64,000 nt of DNA from JACMJL01 sp963791805 (GCA_963791805.1 CAWBTU010000006.1:744001-808000), one strand, 5' to 3'. Shown: positions 7,532 to 15,650, counted from the first letter of the stretch. Numbers and translations are program-made. Notes: generated by a model not told the origin, from the sequence alone.

Positions 7532-7750
7532 TTACCTTGTAGTTAATTTACTTTCATACTCTTGAACCATATGTTTAACCATATTTCCTCCAACAGTACC
7601 ATTTTGTCTTGAAGTTAAATTTCCTTTGTCAATTCTATCATAGTCAGTTAATCCTACAGATGAAGCAACTTCATATTTAAATTTTTCAAGACCTGATCTA
7701 GCTTCTGGAACTAAAACTCTATTTCTGCTACCACTATTATTTGATGACAT
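7532..7750 (-). CDS. Alpha/beta-type small acid-soluble spore protein
   Basis: A 72-residue spore DNA-binding protein that saturates spore chromosomes and protects them from UV and heat. It shows FKYEVASSVGL, which holds the germination protease (GPR) cleavage site between E and V/A, and the conserved DNA-contact block LTSRQNGTVGGNMVKHMV. The start at MSSNNSG (7750) is preferred over the ATG at 7765, since GGGAG lies between the two. A sigma-G-like promoter is visible upstream and a hairpin terminator downstream. It is monocistronic. Confidence 0.95.
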   Translation of the reverse strand: MSSNNSGSRNRVLVPEARSGLEKFKYEVASSVGLTDYDRIDKGNLTSRQNGTVGGNMVKHMVQEYESKLTTR

Positions 7751-7793
7751 AAAATCAACTCCCATAAATTATTTGTGATTATTATCACGTTAA

Positions 7794-7822
7794 TAGTATG
7801 TACTTGAATAAGATAATAATCC
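7794..7822 (-). promoter_or_regulatory. Candidate sigma-G promoter for the SASP gene
   Basis: On the minus strand GGATT (-35) and CATACTA (-10) are separated by 17 bases, with the -10 about 45 bases before the start codon. CATnnTA is a typical sigma-G -10, which fits forespore expression of SASPs. Confidence 0.5.
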
Positions 7823-7932
7823 TGCTTTAATAATGGTATAGCCGATAGATAGTAACCAAAGAAATTAATAAGTTGTAATTAATATAAGTTTTATGTATAT
7901 CTGAAGTTATTACCAGTAAAGGAATAAAAAAT

Positions 7933-7962
7933 AGAAAGAGCCCTTTTAAAAGAGCTCTTTCC
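7933..7962 (-). terminator. Orphan hairpin
   Basis: GAAAGAGCTCTTTTAAAAGG-type palindrome followed on the minus strand by CTATTTTTTATT. No gene lies immediately upstream on that strand. The stretch 7963-8264 has no gene that I can recognise. Confidence 0.45.
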
Positions 7963-8264
7963 CCTATAATTATTGAATTTAGAAAATACAACATAGGAAA
8001 CGTACCACATTCATAATTATAGACAAACTTTGTAAGACTTATTCAAAATGCAAAGGGGTGGAAACAGAAAATAAAGTTATTAATATAAGTAACACTGATT
8101 ATTTAACTACAATATGTCACTTATTAAGCAGAGACTAGGCAATATTATTATGTACAGCAAGACATAAAATATGCAGAATAAATTTTTCACTTATTTCATT
8201 TCAAGTCTATTTTGTTACAATATTTGAAAAATATGAGTAAAAAAGCAAACTCAGAAAAATAGGA

Positions 8265-8400
8265 GAAGAGACCGTCATCCTTGCTATTTATAATAAACAA
8301 TGTGGAATAAAAAGCAACTTTCTGATAAGATAAAGGTATAGAATGCTGAATATAATCATCAAAGTTGGTGAAAAATATCATCAGGAAGTGATGATATGGC
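8265..8400 (+). repeat. Rpn-unit upstream repeat, copy 1
   Basis: This stretch is about 90% identical to 24605-24750. Both contain ATCCTTGCTATTTATAATAA and end at the ATG of an Rpn-type gene, so leader and gene were duplicated together. Confidence 0.85.
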
Positions 8401-9034
8401 TAAAGTAAAAGGAACTACAAGATTAATTAATAAAGAGAAAATAGAAGATGATAATTTCATAATGTCTCCTAAAATAGATTTCGCATTTAAGTTGCTATTT
8501 GGAGATCCAAAGAATATAGATTTACTAAAAGCACTACTATGTGCAATACTAGAGGTACCTAAAGATGAGCTTAATGAACTTACAATAATAAATAGTGAAT
8601 TGCCAAGAAAATTCAAAGAAGATAAAAAAGGAATCTTAGATGTACGAGCCAAAACAAAAGAAGGCAAAGAGATAGATATAGAAAAAGATGAAAATGCCGC
8701 AATAACTCAATGGATGGAATTTATCGCGGCAAAATCAAAGGAGGTAATGGAGATGCTAGCAGTAAAAAATGAACAGATAGGAAAAGCGTACGATGAATTG
8801 CAGGTTATGAGTAAGAATGAAAAAGCGAGAATGAGCTACGAGGCGAGAGAAGCAGAAATCCATGACCAAATGACAAGAATTAAAAGTGCTAAAGAAGAAG
8901 GGGCAAAGGATAAGGCAATAAAGATAGCAGAAAAAATGCTAAGACGAGGAGATAATATAGAGGATATAGTTGATATTACGGAACTTTCATTAGATACAGT
9001 AGTGAAATTAAAAGGAATAGCAAGTCATGAGTAA
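8396..9034 (+). CDS. Rpn-type PD-(D/E)XK nuclease, internally deleted
   Basis: A 212-residue protein nearly identical at both ends to the intact protein at 24746-25666. It lacks about 90 internal codons: IDIE is joined directly to KDENAAITQW. The deletion removes the Gln after the catalytic Glu (EIQ in the intact copy) and the rest of the nuclease core, keeping only the LDVRAK Asp region. The reading frame survived the deletion, but nuclease activity is unlikely. The C-terminal tail also diverges (MLRRGDNIEDIVDITELSLD). RBS AGGAAG precedes the ATG. Best read as a pseudogene-like deletion derivative. Confidence 0.75.
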   Translation: MAKVKGTTRLINKEKIEDDNFIMSPKIDFAFKLLFGDPKNIDLLKALLCAILEVPKDELNELTIINSELPRKFKEDKKGILDVRAKTKEGKEIDIEKDENAAITQWMEFIAAKSKEVMEMLAVKNEQIGKAYDELQVMSKNEKARMSYEAREAEIHDQMTRIKSAKEEGAKDKAIKIAEKMLRRGDNIEDIVDITELSLDTVVKLKGIASHE

Positions 9035-9108
9035 AAACGAAAAAGCAAGAATGGGATATGCAGCGAGAGAAGCAGAAATCCATGACCAAATGACAAGAAG
9101 GAATATAT
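9026..9108 (+). pseudogene. Partial repeat of the Rpn coiled-coil segment
   Basis: MSKNEKARMGYAAREAEIHD is encoded again directly after the stop of the truncated Rpn gene, and matches its residues at 8808-8880. This shows an unequal exchange between copies. Confidence 0.65.
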
Positions 9109-9111
9109 AGG

Positions 9112-9150
9112 TTCATTGATCTTCTTACCTTGAGTAAGAGGATTTTTTTT
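9112..9150 (+). terminator. Terminator-type repeat, copy 1
   Basis: TTCATTGATCTTCTTAC, a loop, GTAAGAGGAT and a T8 run. Close copies lie at 15798, 20749, 25688 and 54679, always at module ends. Confidence 0.75.
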
Positions 9151-9296
9151 CTTTTAAAGCAATACTATCAATTTAACTTCTAATAATCATATTTGCTAAG
9201 GATAATAGTTTTTATTAAAAGTGATTTTTACAATAACCATAAAAGAATGGCTATTTTACTAGCTTTCCTAAATTTCGGAAAGCTGAAATTTAGGAA
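9151..9296 (+). repeat. Short deletion derivative of the PLD-helicase unit
   Basis: The first 90 bases match the 5' flank of the helicase unit (25728-25815). The last 45 match its 3' coding end (28135-28180, ACTAGCTTTCCTAAATTTCG). Everything between is gone. An intermediate derivative lies at 22898-23285. Confidence 0.75.
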
Positions 9297-9365
9297 ACTC
9301 AACTTCATTTCCAAGCTATCTCAGTGGTGCTAATTTTTATGTTCAACCAGAAGAAATTAAATTTA

Positions 9366-9414
9366 AATAGAAACAGTCTCAGCTTCGAATTAAAAGCCAA
9401 GACTGTTTCTATTT
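9366..9414. terminator. Bidirectional terminator after the redox operon
   Basis: AGAAACAGTCT / AGACTGTTTCT with an imperfect GGC/GCT centre, and T-rich tails on both strands. It lies about 60 bases beyond the end of the iron-sulfur protein gene. Confidence 0.75.
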
Positions 9415-9433
9415 TTATTTAATTGTCTTTATT

Positions 9434-9479
9434 AGTTCACAGCTTGTTTCTGGAAAATATTACACCCCAGAGGTTACGC
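9434..9479 (-). repeat. Type I interspersed repeat, minus orientation
   Basis: On the minus strand it reads CCTCTGGGGTGTAATATTTT, then CCAGAAACAAGCTGTGAAC. This is the core of the repeat family seen many times between 50.3 and 63.3 kb. Here it starts at the stop codon of the iron-sulfur protein gene. Confidence 0.85.
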
Positions 9480-10901
9480 ATATATGCGTATTACATTATA
9501 GGAAGATGAACCTTCTTTAACCTCTTCCATAAGCTTTTTTGAAAGCCCTAAAGTAGGCGCAAGCGCTGCTTTGCCTTCAAATTCTTGTACAGGTGCATCA
9601 ATAGCCCAGTTCACATTAGCAAGTAAGCCTTCCTGAACGGAACTTTCGCTTCCAAGACTGTCGGGCTCTGCTGTGTACATACGCTTTAATTCTACACCGG
9701 TACGCCTAAATATGCGATAGAGTTCTCTTGCGTTTACTACAATATCGGCACTTTTGCTTTCGGTAGCTTCCACTGCGTTTTCGTTCTCATTTGTGAAGCT
9801 GATAACTTTAAGCTTGTCCGCTGCTATAGCATTTTTAGCTGCAAAATCTTTTCTTATAATGTCTCCGAAAACCTGCTGAGAATTTGGATAACTCTTTACT
9901 GCAAGCTCAGGGAAATTTGCATCTGCATATTTCTTTGCAGAATAGCTGCTAGTTATAATTGTAGGTGCTTTTGCATTCTCTTCCATAAGCTTACGGCCTT
10001 GCTCTTGAGATTTTCTAAGAGCATAGTCTTCAGTAAATACATGGTCAATACCGATCTTTTTCAGTCCGTATACAACTGTTTTTATGTCGGGAAGATTGTC
10101 CATTTTAAAAAGCTTCTGAAGCTCGGGAAGGATGCTGTAGGATATTTGAGCTGCTGTCACAATGTCGTAGCTGTGAGTGTAATACAGGAGCTCATCTTTG
10201 TGTTCTGCCATATGGATTGCTCCGGTTGGGCAAACATCCACACAACGGCCGCAGCCTACACATGCACTTTCAATCATTGGTTTGTCATCTACAGTTGAAG
10301 CATAAGCTGTTTCTCCTTTGCCCACCATAACAAGATTGCCAACGGATTGGACAGTATTACATACACCTACACATAGCTTGCAGTGCACGCATTTATCAGG
10401 GTCACGAACAACGGCTGTTGAGCAGTCTGCTGTGCGTCCTGGAATTTCAACTTCAAAGGGTAGAGCATCAATCTTGTATTCTCTTGCAAGTGACTGCAAT
10501 TGACAGAAGCCTTCACGTACACAGTCACAGAAGAAGCACATTTCACAGGACTTAGGATCAAGGTCCTCACAGCGGCTCATACCGATGCGAAGGCAGTGAT
10601 GACAATCAACAGGGTGGCGGCGCAGTAAACCCATAATGGTATTTCTGCGACTTTCAAAAACCGCAGAACTGTTGGTGTTAACAATCATGCCATCTTTGAC
10701 TTTAGCTGCACATGATGGCATGAGATTTTCTGTACCTACAATTTCAACAACGCAAATGCGGCAATTTGCATGAAAATTCGAGCCATCCAAATGACATAGC
10801 GTAGGAATGCTAATGCCTGCAAGTTTAGCTGCTTTAAGAATTGTTATATTATGGGGAACATTAAGTGCTTTCCCGTCAATGGTAATATTAACTGTGCTCA
10901 T
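9474..10901 (-). CDS. Iron-sulfur electron-transfer protein with degenerate [FeFe]-hydrogenase domain
   Basis: A 475-residue protein built like a clostridial [FeFe]-hydrogenase. Residues 1-75 are a [2Fe-2S] domain (CHLDGSNFHANCRICVVE). Next come a His-Cys cluster motif (HPVDCHHC), a Cys-rich segment (CEMCFFCDC) and two [4Fe-4S] sets (CVHCKLCVGVC, CVGCGRCVDVC). The remainder aligns with the H-cluster domain, but its cysteines are gone: TSCCPAW is TSSYSAK, MPCTAKK is absent, and the protein stops just where CPGGC would come. It therefore cannot bind an H-cluster and probably passes electrons for the molybdoenzyme upstream. The start at 10901 has GAGGAGGT at good spacing. The GC content is higher than in the flanks. 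Confidence 0.8.
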   Translation of the reverse strand: MSTVNITIDGKALNVPHNITILKAAKLAGISIPTLCHLDGSNFHANCRICVVEIVGTENLMPSCAAKVKDGMIVNTNSSAVFESRRNTIMGLLRRHPVDCHHCLRIGMSRCEDLDPKSCEMCFFCDCVREGFCQLQSLAREYKIDALPFEVEIPGRTADCSTAVVRDPDKCVHCKLCVGVCNTVQSVGNLVMVGKGETAYASTVDDKPMIESACVGCGRCVDVCPTGAIHMAEHKDELLYYTHSYDIVTAAQISYSILPELQKLFKMDNLPDIKTVVYGLKKIGIDHVFTEDYALRKSQEQGRKLMEENAKAPTIITSSYSAKKYADANFPELAVKSYPNSQQVFGDIIRKDFAAKNAIAADKLKVISFTNENENAVEATESKSADIVVNARELYRIFRRTGVELKRMYTAEPDSLGSESSVQEGLLANVNWAIDAPVQEFEGKAALAPTLGLSKKLMEEVKEGSSSYNVIRIYA

Positions 10902-10903
10902 TT

Positions 10904-13219
10904 TCATACCTCCTCATTCTTAGAGACCGGCTCAATACGGCATGGTATATAACGGAATATAGGGTCTCCAGTCATTTTGTCATGGTGGCTTGCAGGCACA
11001 AAACGGCTTGCTCCTACGCCATAACGTTTTCCGTTAAAATCAAAGCCGAAGTGATGCGGAAGCATAACATAGCCTCTACAGGTCAGCCACGAAAGCTCAA
11101 TGGCTACTTCCTCAGAGTGTATAGAGGTGCTTAGTTTCACCATGTCTCCGTCATTAACTCCCATTGCCTTGCCGTCCTCAGGGTTCATAGTAAGTACGCA
11201 GGGGTTGCGGTATTTGTAGGTTGAAGGATCACGTAGAGTGCCGTTCATACCTCCGTCTGCATGCTTACCTGAGCTCATTACAAATGGATACTCTTCAGTA
11301 GGTGCAAGTGCAATAGTTTCAAGTTCAGGAGTTATCTCCAGAAGCTCTTTTTCAACTCTTGCATTATATAAATGCACTTTACCATCCTTGTGTTTCATCT
11401 TGTCCCAGTTTCCGTTAATATCAGCTTTGGCGAAGATAACTCCTTCTGGATGATCATCCATTGCCTTAAATACAGTATCCATCAGGCAGAATTTTTTAAA
11501 TACAGGCATTTTTTGAAGTATCTTGTGTGCTTTCGGGTCTGCACTGTAGCCTGCTCTTGCAGCAGCACCTGATTCTGCAAGGGGAGAAGTAATTGTTGCA
11601 GCCCAAGTAATTGCCTTTGTATGTGAACCCATGCCGGTTCCCAGGGTTTCTGCAATAATAAGTGGTAAACCTTCTTTGTACTTAAGGTTCGGTATTACAA
11701 ACTTCACTAGCTTCAAGAAATAACCGATGCGGTCGCCGTTTTCCGCTGCCTTGCGTCCAGCGTCATATAGCCACTCAGGCATTTTTGGTAGATATCCCAT
11801 TGCCATTGTAAGTTCTGTCCATATTCTTACACCCTCACGCTGCTCACCTTCAGGTTTTAGCATTGGATGTTTAAGCTGCATGAAAACCTCAGGCCATGTG
11901 TATTGGAAAGTACCAAAGTCCCAGCCCTCATAAGGCGTTGTTGCCGGCAGAACATAGTCTGCATGTTGAGCTGTCTCAGTCATACAAACATCAATTACCA
12001 CTAAAAGATCCAGTGCATCTAGGGCCTTTTCTACAAGAGCGGAATCGGGAAATGAACGAGCAGGGTTCGTAGCAGTCATTATCATAGCTCGTATATGTTC
12101 AGGATTCTTACTAAGTATCTCCACTGGCATACACCACTCAGCGTAAACGCTGTTTACAGGATATGTCTTACTCTCTAGGGCCTGCCATACAGTTGGGTCT
12201 TCATCATCACTTTCGTGAACAACATTAAAGGGTCCATCGTATACCACCATTCCGCCTGGTTTGCACAAAACTCCGCACATACATATGAGAATTTTGGTCA
12301 TATATGGGCTCAAAGTACTATGTCTGCCCATGGACACACCTAGATCTTGATGCATACACCAAAGCTTGGTTGTTAAGATTTTGCAGAATTCCCGCAACTG
12401 ACTATAAGGTACGCCAGTTATTTTACAGCAGGCCTCAATGTCTACATCTTTAAACCAGGCTTTTATATCTTCAAAACCGGTTGTGTGTTCCTTAAGGAAG
12501 TCTTTATCTTCCCAGCCTTCTTTGAGAATCAAAGCTATAATGGCTTTGAGAAACAGTGCATCAGTGCCCGGCTTAAGAGCAATGTGCATATCGGCCATAC
12601 GTGCGGTCTCAGTTACACGAGGGTCTATTACAATTAACATTTTATCTTTATTTTCTGAAAACTCACGTATTGATTCACGAGCTCTGGCCTTCTGGTGAGA
12701 AACATAGTTGTTGCAACCCCAGGCTATAAATACATTTGAACGTGAACTGTCAGCCTTAGGTGCACAGTACTGGCTGCCGAACAGCTTGCCGTCTGCCCAC
12801 CATGGCCCCATAAATTCAACGCCCAGGGGACCGAAGACATATTTGCCACCTGCAAGGGTCAAAAATGAGCTCATTGCTGCAAATTCAGATTGGCTAGATG
12901 CTAAAGTAGCTCCAGCAACGGAAATAGAACGTGGTCCGTAGGTATTGCGTACACTTAGAAACTTTTCAGCGATTTCGCTGTATGCCTGCTCCCAGGATAT
13001 CTGAGCAAATTCGCCGTTAACTTTTTTCAGCGGATAATTAAGTCTGTCAGGATTATGCTGATAGCTTTTCATTAACCTACCTTTACGGCAACAATAATTT
13101 TTGCTGCGCGGGTTTGCAGGGTCGGGTCTGACACTTATTATTTTGTTATCCTCAATTTCCAGCTCAAGCCCGCAGGTCTGAGCGCACAAATTGCAGTTGC
13201 TTTTTTTCCAAACGCCCAT
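10904..13219 (-). CDS. Molybdopterin oxidoreductase (DMSO reductase/formate dehydrogenase superfamily)
   Basis: A 771-residue catalytic subunit. Residues 8-43 bind one [4Fe-4S] cluster (C-x2-C-x3-C-x27-C, starting CNLCAQTC). The large bis-MGD region includes FIAWGCNNY, VIDPRVTETA, TNPARSFPD and ETAQHADYVLPATT. The C-terminal aspartate-decarboxylase-like cap (GDMVKLST) is present. At the usual Mo-ligand position, where formate dehydrogenases have U/C-H-G-P, the sequence is EFMGPWW, so there is no Cys or Sec. The substrate is unknown; formate is doubtful. No Tat signal is seen, so it is cytoplasmic. It overlaps the iron-sulfur gene downstream by a few bases, and the pair is probably controlled by the divergent LysR protein. 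Confidence 0.85.
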   Translation of the reverse strand: MGVWKKSNCNLCAQTCGLELEIEDNKIISVRPDPANPRSKNYCCRKGRLMKSYQHNPDRLNYPLKKVNGEFAQISWEQAYSEIAEKFLSVRNTYGPRSISVAGATLASSQSEFAAMSSFLTLAGGKYVFGPLGVEFMGPWWADGKLFGSQYCAPKADSSRSNVFIAWGCNNYVSHQKARARESIREFSENKDKMLIVIDPRVTETARMADMHIALKPGTDALFLKAIIALILKEGWEDKDFLKEHTTGFEDIKAWFKDVDIEACCKITGVPYSQLREFCKILTTKLWCMHQDLGVSMGRHSTLSPYMTKILICMCGVLCKPGGMVVYDGPFNVVHESDDEDPTVWQALESKTYPVNSVYAEWCMPVEILSKNPEHIRAMIMTATNPARSFPDSALVEKALDALDLLVVIDVCMTETAQHADYVLPATTPYEGWDFGTFQYTWPEVFMQLKHPMLKPEGEQREGVRIWTELTMAMGYLPKMPEWLYDAGRKAAENGDRIGYFLKLVKFVIPNLKYKEGLPLIIAETLGTGMGSHTKAITWAATITSPLAESGAAARAGYSADPKAHKILQKMPVFKKFCLMDTVFKAMDDHPEGVIFAKADINGNWDKMKHKDGKVHLYNARVEKELLEITPELETIALAPTEEYPFVMSSGKHADGGMNGTLRDPSTYKYRNPCVLTMNPEDGKAMGVNDGDMVKLSTSIHSEEVAIELSWLTCRGYVMLPHHFGFDFNGKRYGVGASRFVPASHHDKMTGDPIFRYIPCRIEPVSKNEEV

Positions 13220-13286
13220 AGTAACTGCCTCCTAATTAAAATAATTATTATTTTTGACTTTACCTCAATCATAGCACTGTATACAC

Positions 13287-13332
13287 TTATAATCTAATAC
13301 TTTGTTAAGTATAGAACTATAATCCAATAGTT
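13287..13332. promoter_or_regulatory. LysR-type operator candidate
   Basis: TATAATCTAATA (13289-13300) and TATAATCCAATA (13318-13329) are near-identical direct repeats. The second lies inside the dyad AACTAT-N6-ATAGTT, which fits the T-N11-A pattern of LysR sites. They lie 70-115 bases upstream of the molybdoenzyme start. Binding is inferred. Confidence 0.45.
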
Positions 13333-13337
13333 ATAAT

Positions 13338-13466
13338 TTTGTAATCTGGGGGATGTGATTTATGAATTTAAATACTCCTAAAGCGTGCCCATAATCTGTT
13401 ATTATTTCAACACCACTGTAGTGGTCCAAGTTAAATCCGACATTTTTAGCGTTTATCAGATTAATT
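13338..13466 (-). pseudogene. Unidentified minus-strand coding remnant
   Basis: A minus-strand frame reads NVGFNLDHYSGVEIITDYGH and then ALGVFKFINHIPQITKL before a stop. It has no start codon. The composition looks like real protein, but I do not recognise the family. It lies between the divergent genes. Confidence 0.3.
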
Positions 13467-13601
13467 TAAACAAATTTAGTACAATTGACTATTTACATTT
13501 CTGATATCCCTGAGATATGATACTTATATATGTATAAATTTTCAGATTGAGGCATAAACAGTGCTAGAATATTTAACTGGTTGATTATTGTGAGGAATAT
13601 T

Positions 13602-14507
13602 ATGGAACTACGAGATTTGAGATTTTTTTCTATGGCTGCTCAAATGCAGCATATATCGAAGGCTGCGGAGCGCTTAGGGGTATCACAGCCTTTTTTAACC
13701 AAAGTTATAAAGCAGCTTGAAGCAGAACTGGGTGTTCCACTCATAGAGTCTTCTGGTAGAGGAATCGCTCTTACAACTTACGGTGAGTTATTATACACTC
13801 GTGCAAATGAAATACTTAAAAGCGTTGACAGCATTTATGATGATATAAGCGATATTGTAGATGTGGAACAAAAGACACTTAAGCTGATGACAGATGCCGG
13901 CGGATATATGCCCCAATTAGTGCTTGCCTGTAACAGAAACTTTCCTGATAGCAAATTAATTATCAGCTACGGATTCAGGGATGAAATAATAAGTGCAGTT
14001 GAAAACAACAGTGTGGATTTTGCTCTTTGTACTCCCTCTTTGACTGGCACCGAGTTAAAGCATATAAGCACGGAAACTGTGTATACAGAGCATGGCTGTG
14101 TCCTGTTGCCTCCTGAAAGTCCCCTTTTGCTGAAAGAAAAGGTGTCCATTAATGATCTCCGTACAATACCGTTAATTACATCACCTATTGGTGCCGGAGT
14201 ACGCAATAATGTTGAACTGTTCTTTACTAAGTACGGTTTCAGTTCGAAAATTGTCTGCGAATCTCATGACATGAATTTGATAGTGAATTCGGTTATGAGC
14301 GGAATAGGCTATGCTTATATGCCAACTTTGATTGCCAAAGATCAGAATTTAGGTAAATATTCCAGGGCTATGGACTGGGATTTTTCAACCGGAATAGACC
14401 TTTGCTGGAATAAAAATAATTCTGATAGGCAGTCCACAAAAGAGTTTGTAGAGTTCATCAAAGCCTTTTTCGCAAAGATAGATGCAGAGGATTGTTTAAC
14501 AATTTGA
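13602..14507 (+). CDS. LysR family transcriptional regulator
   Basis: A 301-residue regulator. Residues 1-60 are the winged HTH (LRFFSMAAQMQHISKAAERL, SQPFLTKVIKQLEAELG). Residues 90-295 are the periplasmic-binding-like effector domain (TDAGGYMPQLV, FALCTPSL, MSGIGYAYMP). The ATG at 13602 has GAGGA upstream and starts at the conserved MELRDLRFF; the frame is open to 13581. It is divergent from the molybdoenzyme operon, the usual arrangement for a LysR activator and its target. The inducer is unknown. Confidence 0.9.
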   Translation: MELRDLRFFSMAAQMQHISKAAERLGVSQPFLTKVIKQLEAELGVPLIESSGRGIALTTYGELLYTRANEILKSVDSIYDDISDIVDVEQKTLKLMTDAGGYMPQLVLACNRNFPDSKLIISYGFRDEIISAVENNSVDFALCTPSLTGTELKHISTETVYTEHGCVLLPPESPLLLKEKVSINDLRTIPLITSPIGAGVRNNVELFFTKYGFSSKIVCESHDMNLIVNSVMSGIGYAYMPTLIAKDQNLGKYSRAMDWDFSTGIDLCWNKNNSDRQSTKEFVEFIKAFFAKIDAEDCLTI

Positions 14508-14721
14508 AGGATCAATAACCAAAAAAATCGTATATTCAATCTTGCAAAAATCATTTCATGATCATATAATTGTGACGGATCAGGAATATAATAAAATTTG
14601 TAAATATATAGATATGAATCTATCAATATGGGTTAAAGATTATTTTTATTAAAAATACAATCATTAAAACTGCTTCACAATATTCTTTTAATATTCAACA
14701 AAAATAGAATCAAACCTAAAG

Positions 14722-14850
14722 AAAAAAATCTCAGCACAAAACTGAGATTTTTTTTGTTTTCCTATTTAACAATTATTTATTCTGTAACAATCTATTGAAC
14801 ATCAAATTTAGTAACTGCTCTCTGAGTCAATTAAGCATTAACATCCATTT
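14722..14850 (-). pseudogene. Decayed YvrJ-DUF1659-DUF2922 module with terminator
   Basis: Reading on the minus strand: the first codons of a YvrJ gene (14833-14850) are joined directly to the last 13 codons of a DUF2922 gene (14792-14832, nearly identical to 320-357). A hairpin terminator follows (ATCTCAG / CTGAGAT plus T run). The middle of the module, including all of DUF1659, is deleted. Confidence 0.75.
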
Positions 14851-14914
14851 ATCAATCACTTTTGTATTCTTCATTTTTAAAACTCCAATCATTTTTATTT
14901 TCTGTGCAGGTTTA

Positions 14915-14933
14915 AAAAAGATATATGCTTAAA
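14915..14933 (-). promoter_or_regulatory. GCATATAT motif of the decayed minus-strand module
   Basis: The minus strand reads AAGCATATATCTTTTTTAAA, about 70 bases upstream of the YvrJ remnant. It is the same element as at 908 and 1245. Confidence 0.45.
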
Positions 14934-15078
14934 AAATTCCTATTTTATGTTTTTTTAACCTAAATTTCAAAGCAAAAACCCTGAAAGCCGCACGGAGACT
15001 ATAACTTCTTATCTTGTTAAAAAGATTTCTTGTTAACAAGATTTCTTTTTATCTCGATTTCTTATTAAAAAGTTTAGA

Positions 15079-15098
15079 CAAAAAGCATATATATTTTT
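15079..15098 (+). promoter_or_regulatory. GCATATAT motif of the decayed plus-strand module
   Basis: CAAAAAGCATATATATTTTT, same orientation and spacing as upstream of the intact DUF1659 at 5484. The two decayed modules are divergent and share this 150-base control region. Confidence 0.45.
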
Positions 15099-15130
15099 AG
15101 GAAGAGGGAGTGAGCTCTGAATAAAAATGG

Positions 15131-15225
15131 GGGTGGTGATAGTGCAACTTATCTGTTAGTGGAATAAAAGAGGATTTAACTGCAGCTGAGATTCCAGCTG
15201 CAATGGATGTTATAATTGTTTAAGT
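15131..15225 (+). pseudogene. Decayed DUF1659/DUF2922 fusion remnant
   Basis: GGGGGTGGTGAT is the DUF1659 ribosome-binding region. CTGTTAGTGGAATAAAAG matches DUF1659 codons near 5530. The rest (GIKEDLTAAEIPAAMDVIIV) is DUF2922. Both genes are cut and joined by deletion. Confidence 0.7.
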
Positions 15226-15227
15226 GT

Positions 15228-15395
15228 ATCTAAAGCAAAAAAAATAAAGAATTACAAAAGAAGTGGTCACAAATAAATGAAGATGAACCAACAGAAGATG
15301 AGATTAAATTATATAAAGAATATAAGGATACAAAAGAAGAAGCTATTCCTTTAGAAAATGTAATAAAGGAATTAAATTTAGATGCAGAATAATTA
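15228..15395 (+). pseudogene. Antitoxin, N-terminally truncated
   Basis: An open frame without a good start reads SKAKKNKELQKKWSQINEDE and ends in VIKELNLDAE, overlapping the start of the RelE gene as antitoxin genes do. The N-terminal DNA-binding part is missing at the junction with the DUF2922 remnant. It may still make a neutralising tail if translated from a non-standard start. Confidence 0.5.
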
Positions 15396-15648
15396 CAATA
15401 TAAAACTAACTAAAAAAGCAGAGAAGTTCATTAAGAAACAAGATACTGACACTCAAAAAAGACTATTAAGAGCAATTGTTGAACTTCCAGAAGAGGACAT
15501 AAAGAAACTAAAGGGCATAGATGAACTATATAGATTAAGAGTCGGTGATTTTAGGATTATATTTGAGAGAAAAGAGACCGAATTAATAATTATAGAAGAA
15601 GCAATTAAGACGAGGGAAGAGTGGCAAACTTTAGATGATTTAAAATGA
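15382..15648 (+). CDS. RelE/ParE family toxin
   Basis: An 88-residue toxin of the RelE superfamily: KLTKKAEKFIKKQD start, ELYRLRVGDFRIIFE core and a C-terminal IIEEAIKTREE. RelE proteins cleave mRNA on the ribosome; ParE relatives poison gyrase, and the fold alone does not separate the two. The start overlaps the upstream antitoxin frame by 14 bases, as is usual for translationally coupled pairs. Because the antitoxin appears truncated, the toxin may be silent or attenuated. Confidence 0.85.
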   Translation: MQNNYNIKLTKKAEKFIKKQDTDTQKRLLRAIVELPEEDIKKLKGIDELYRLRVGDFRIIFERKETELIIIEEAIKTREEWQTLDDLK

Positions 15649-15650
15649 AA

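Noticed and set aside
9999..12941. Several plus-strand open frames of 60-99 codons
   Set aside because: They lie opposite the well-supported redox genes, lack ribosome binding sites and exist because of that region's higher GC.
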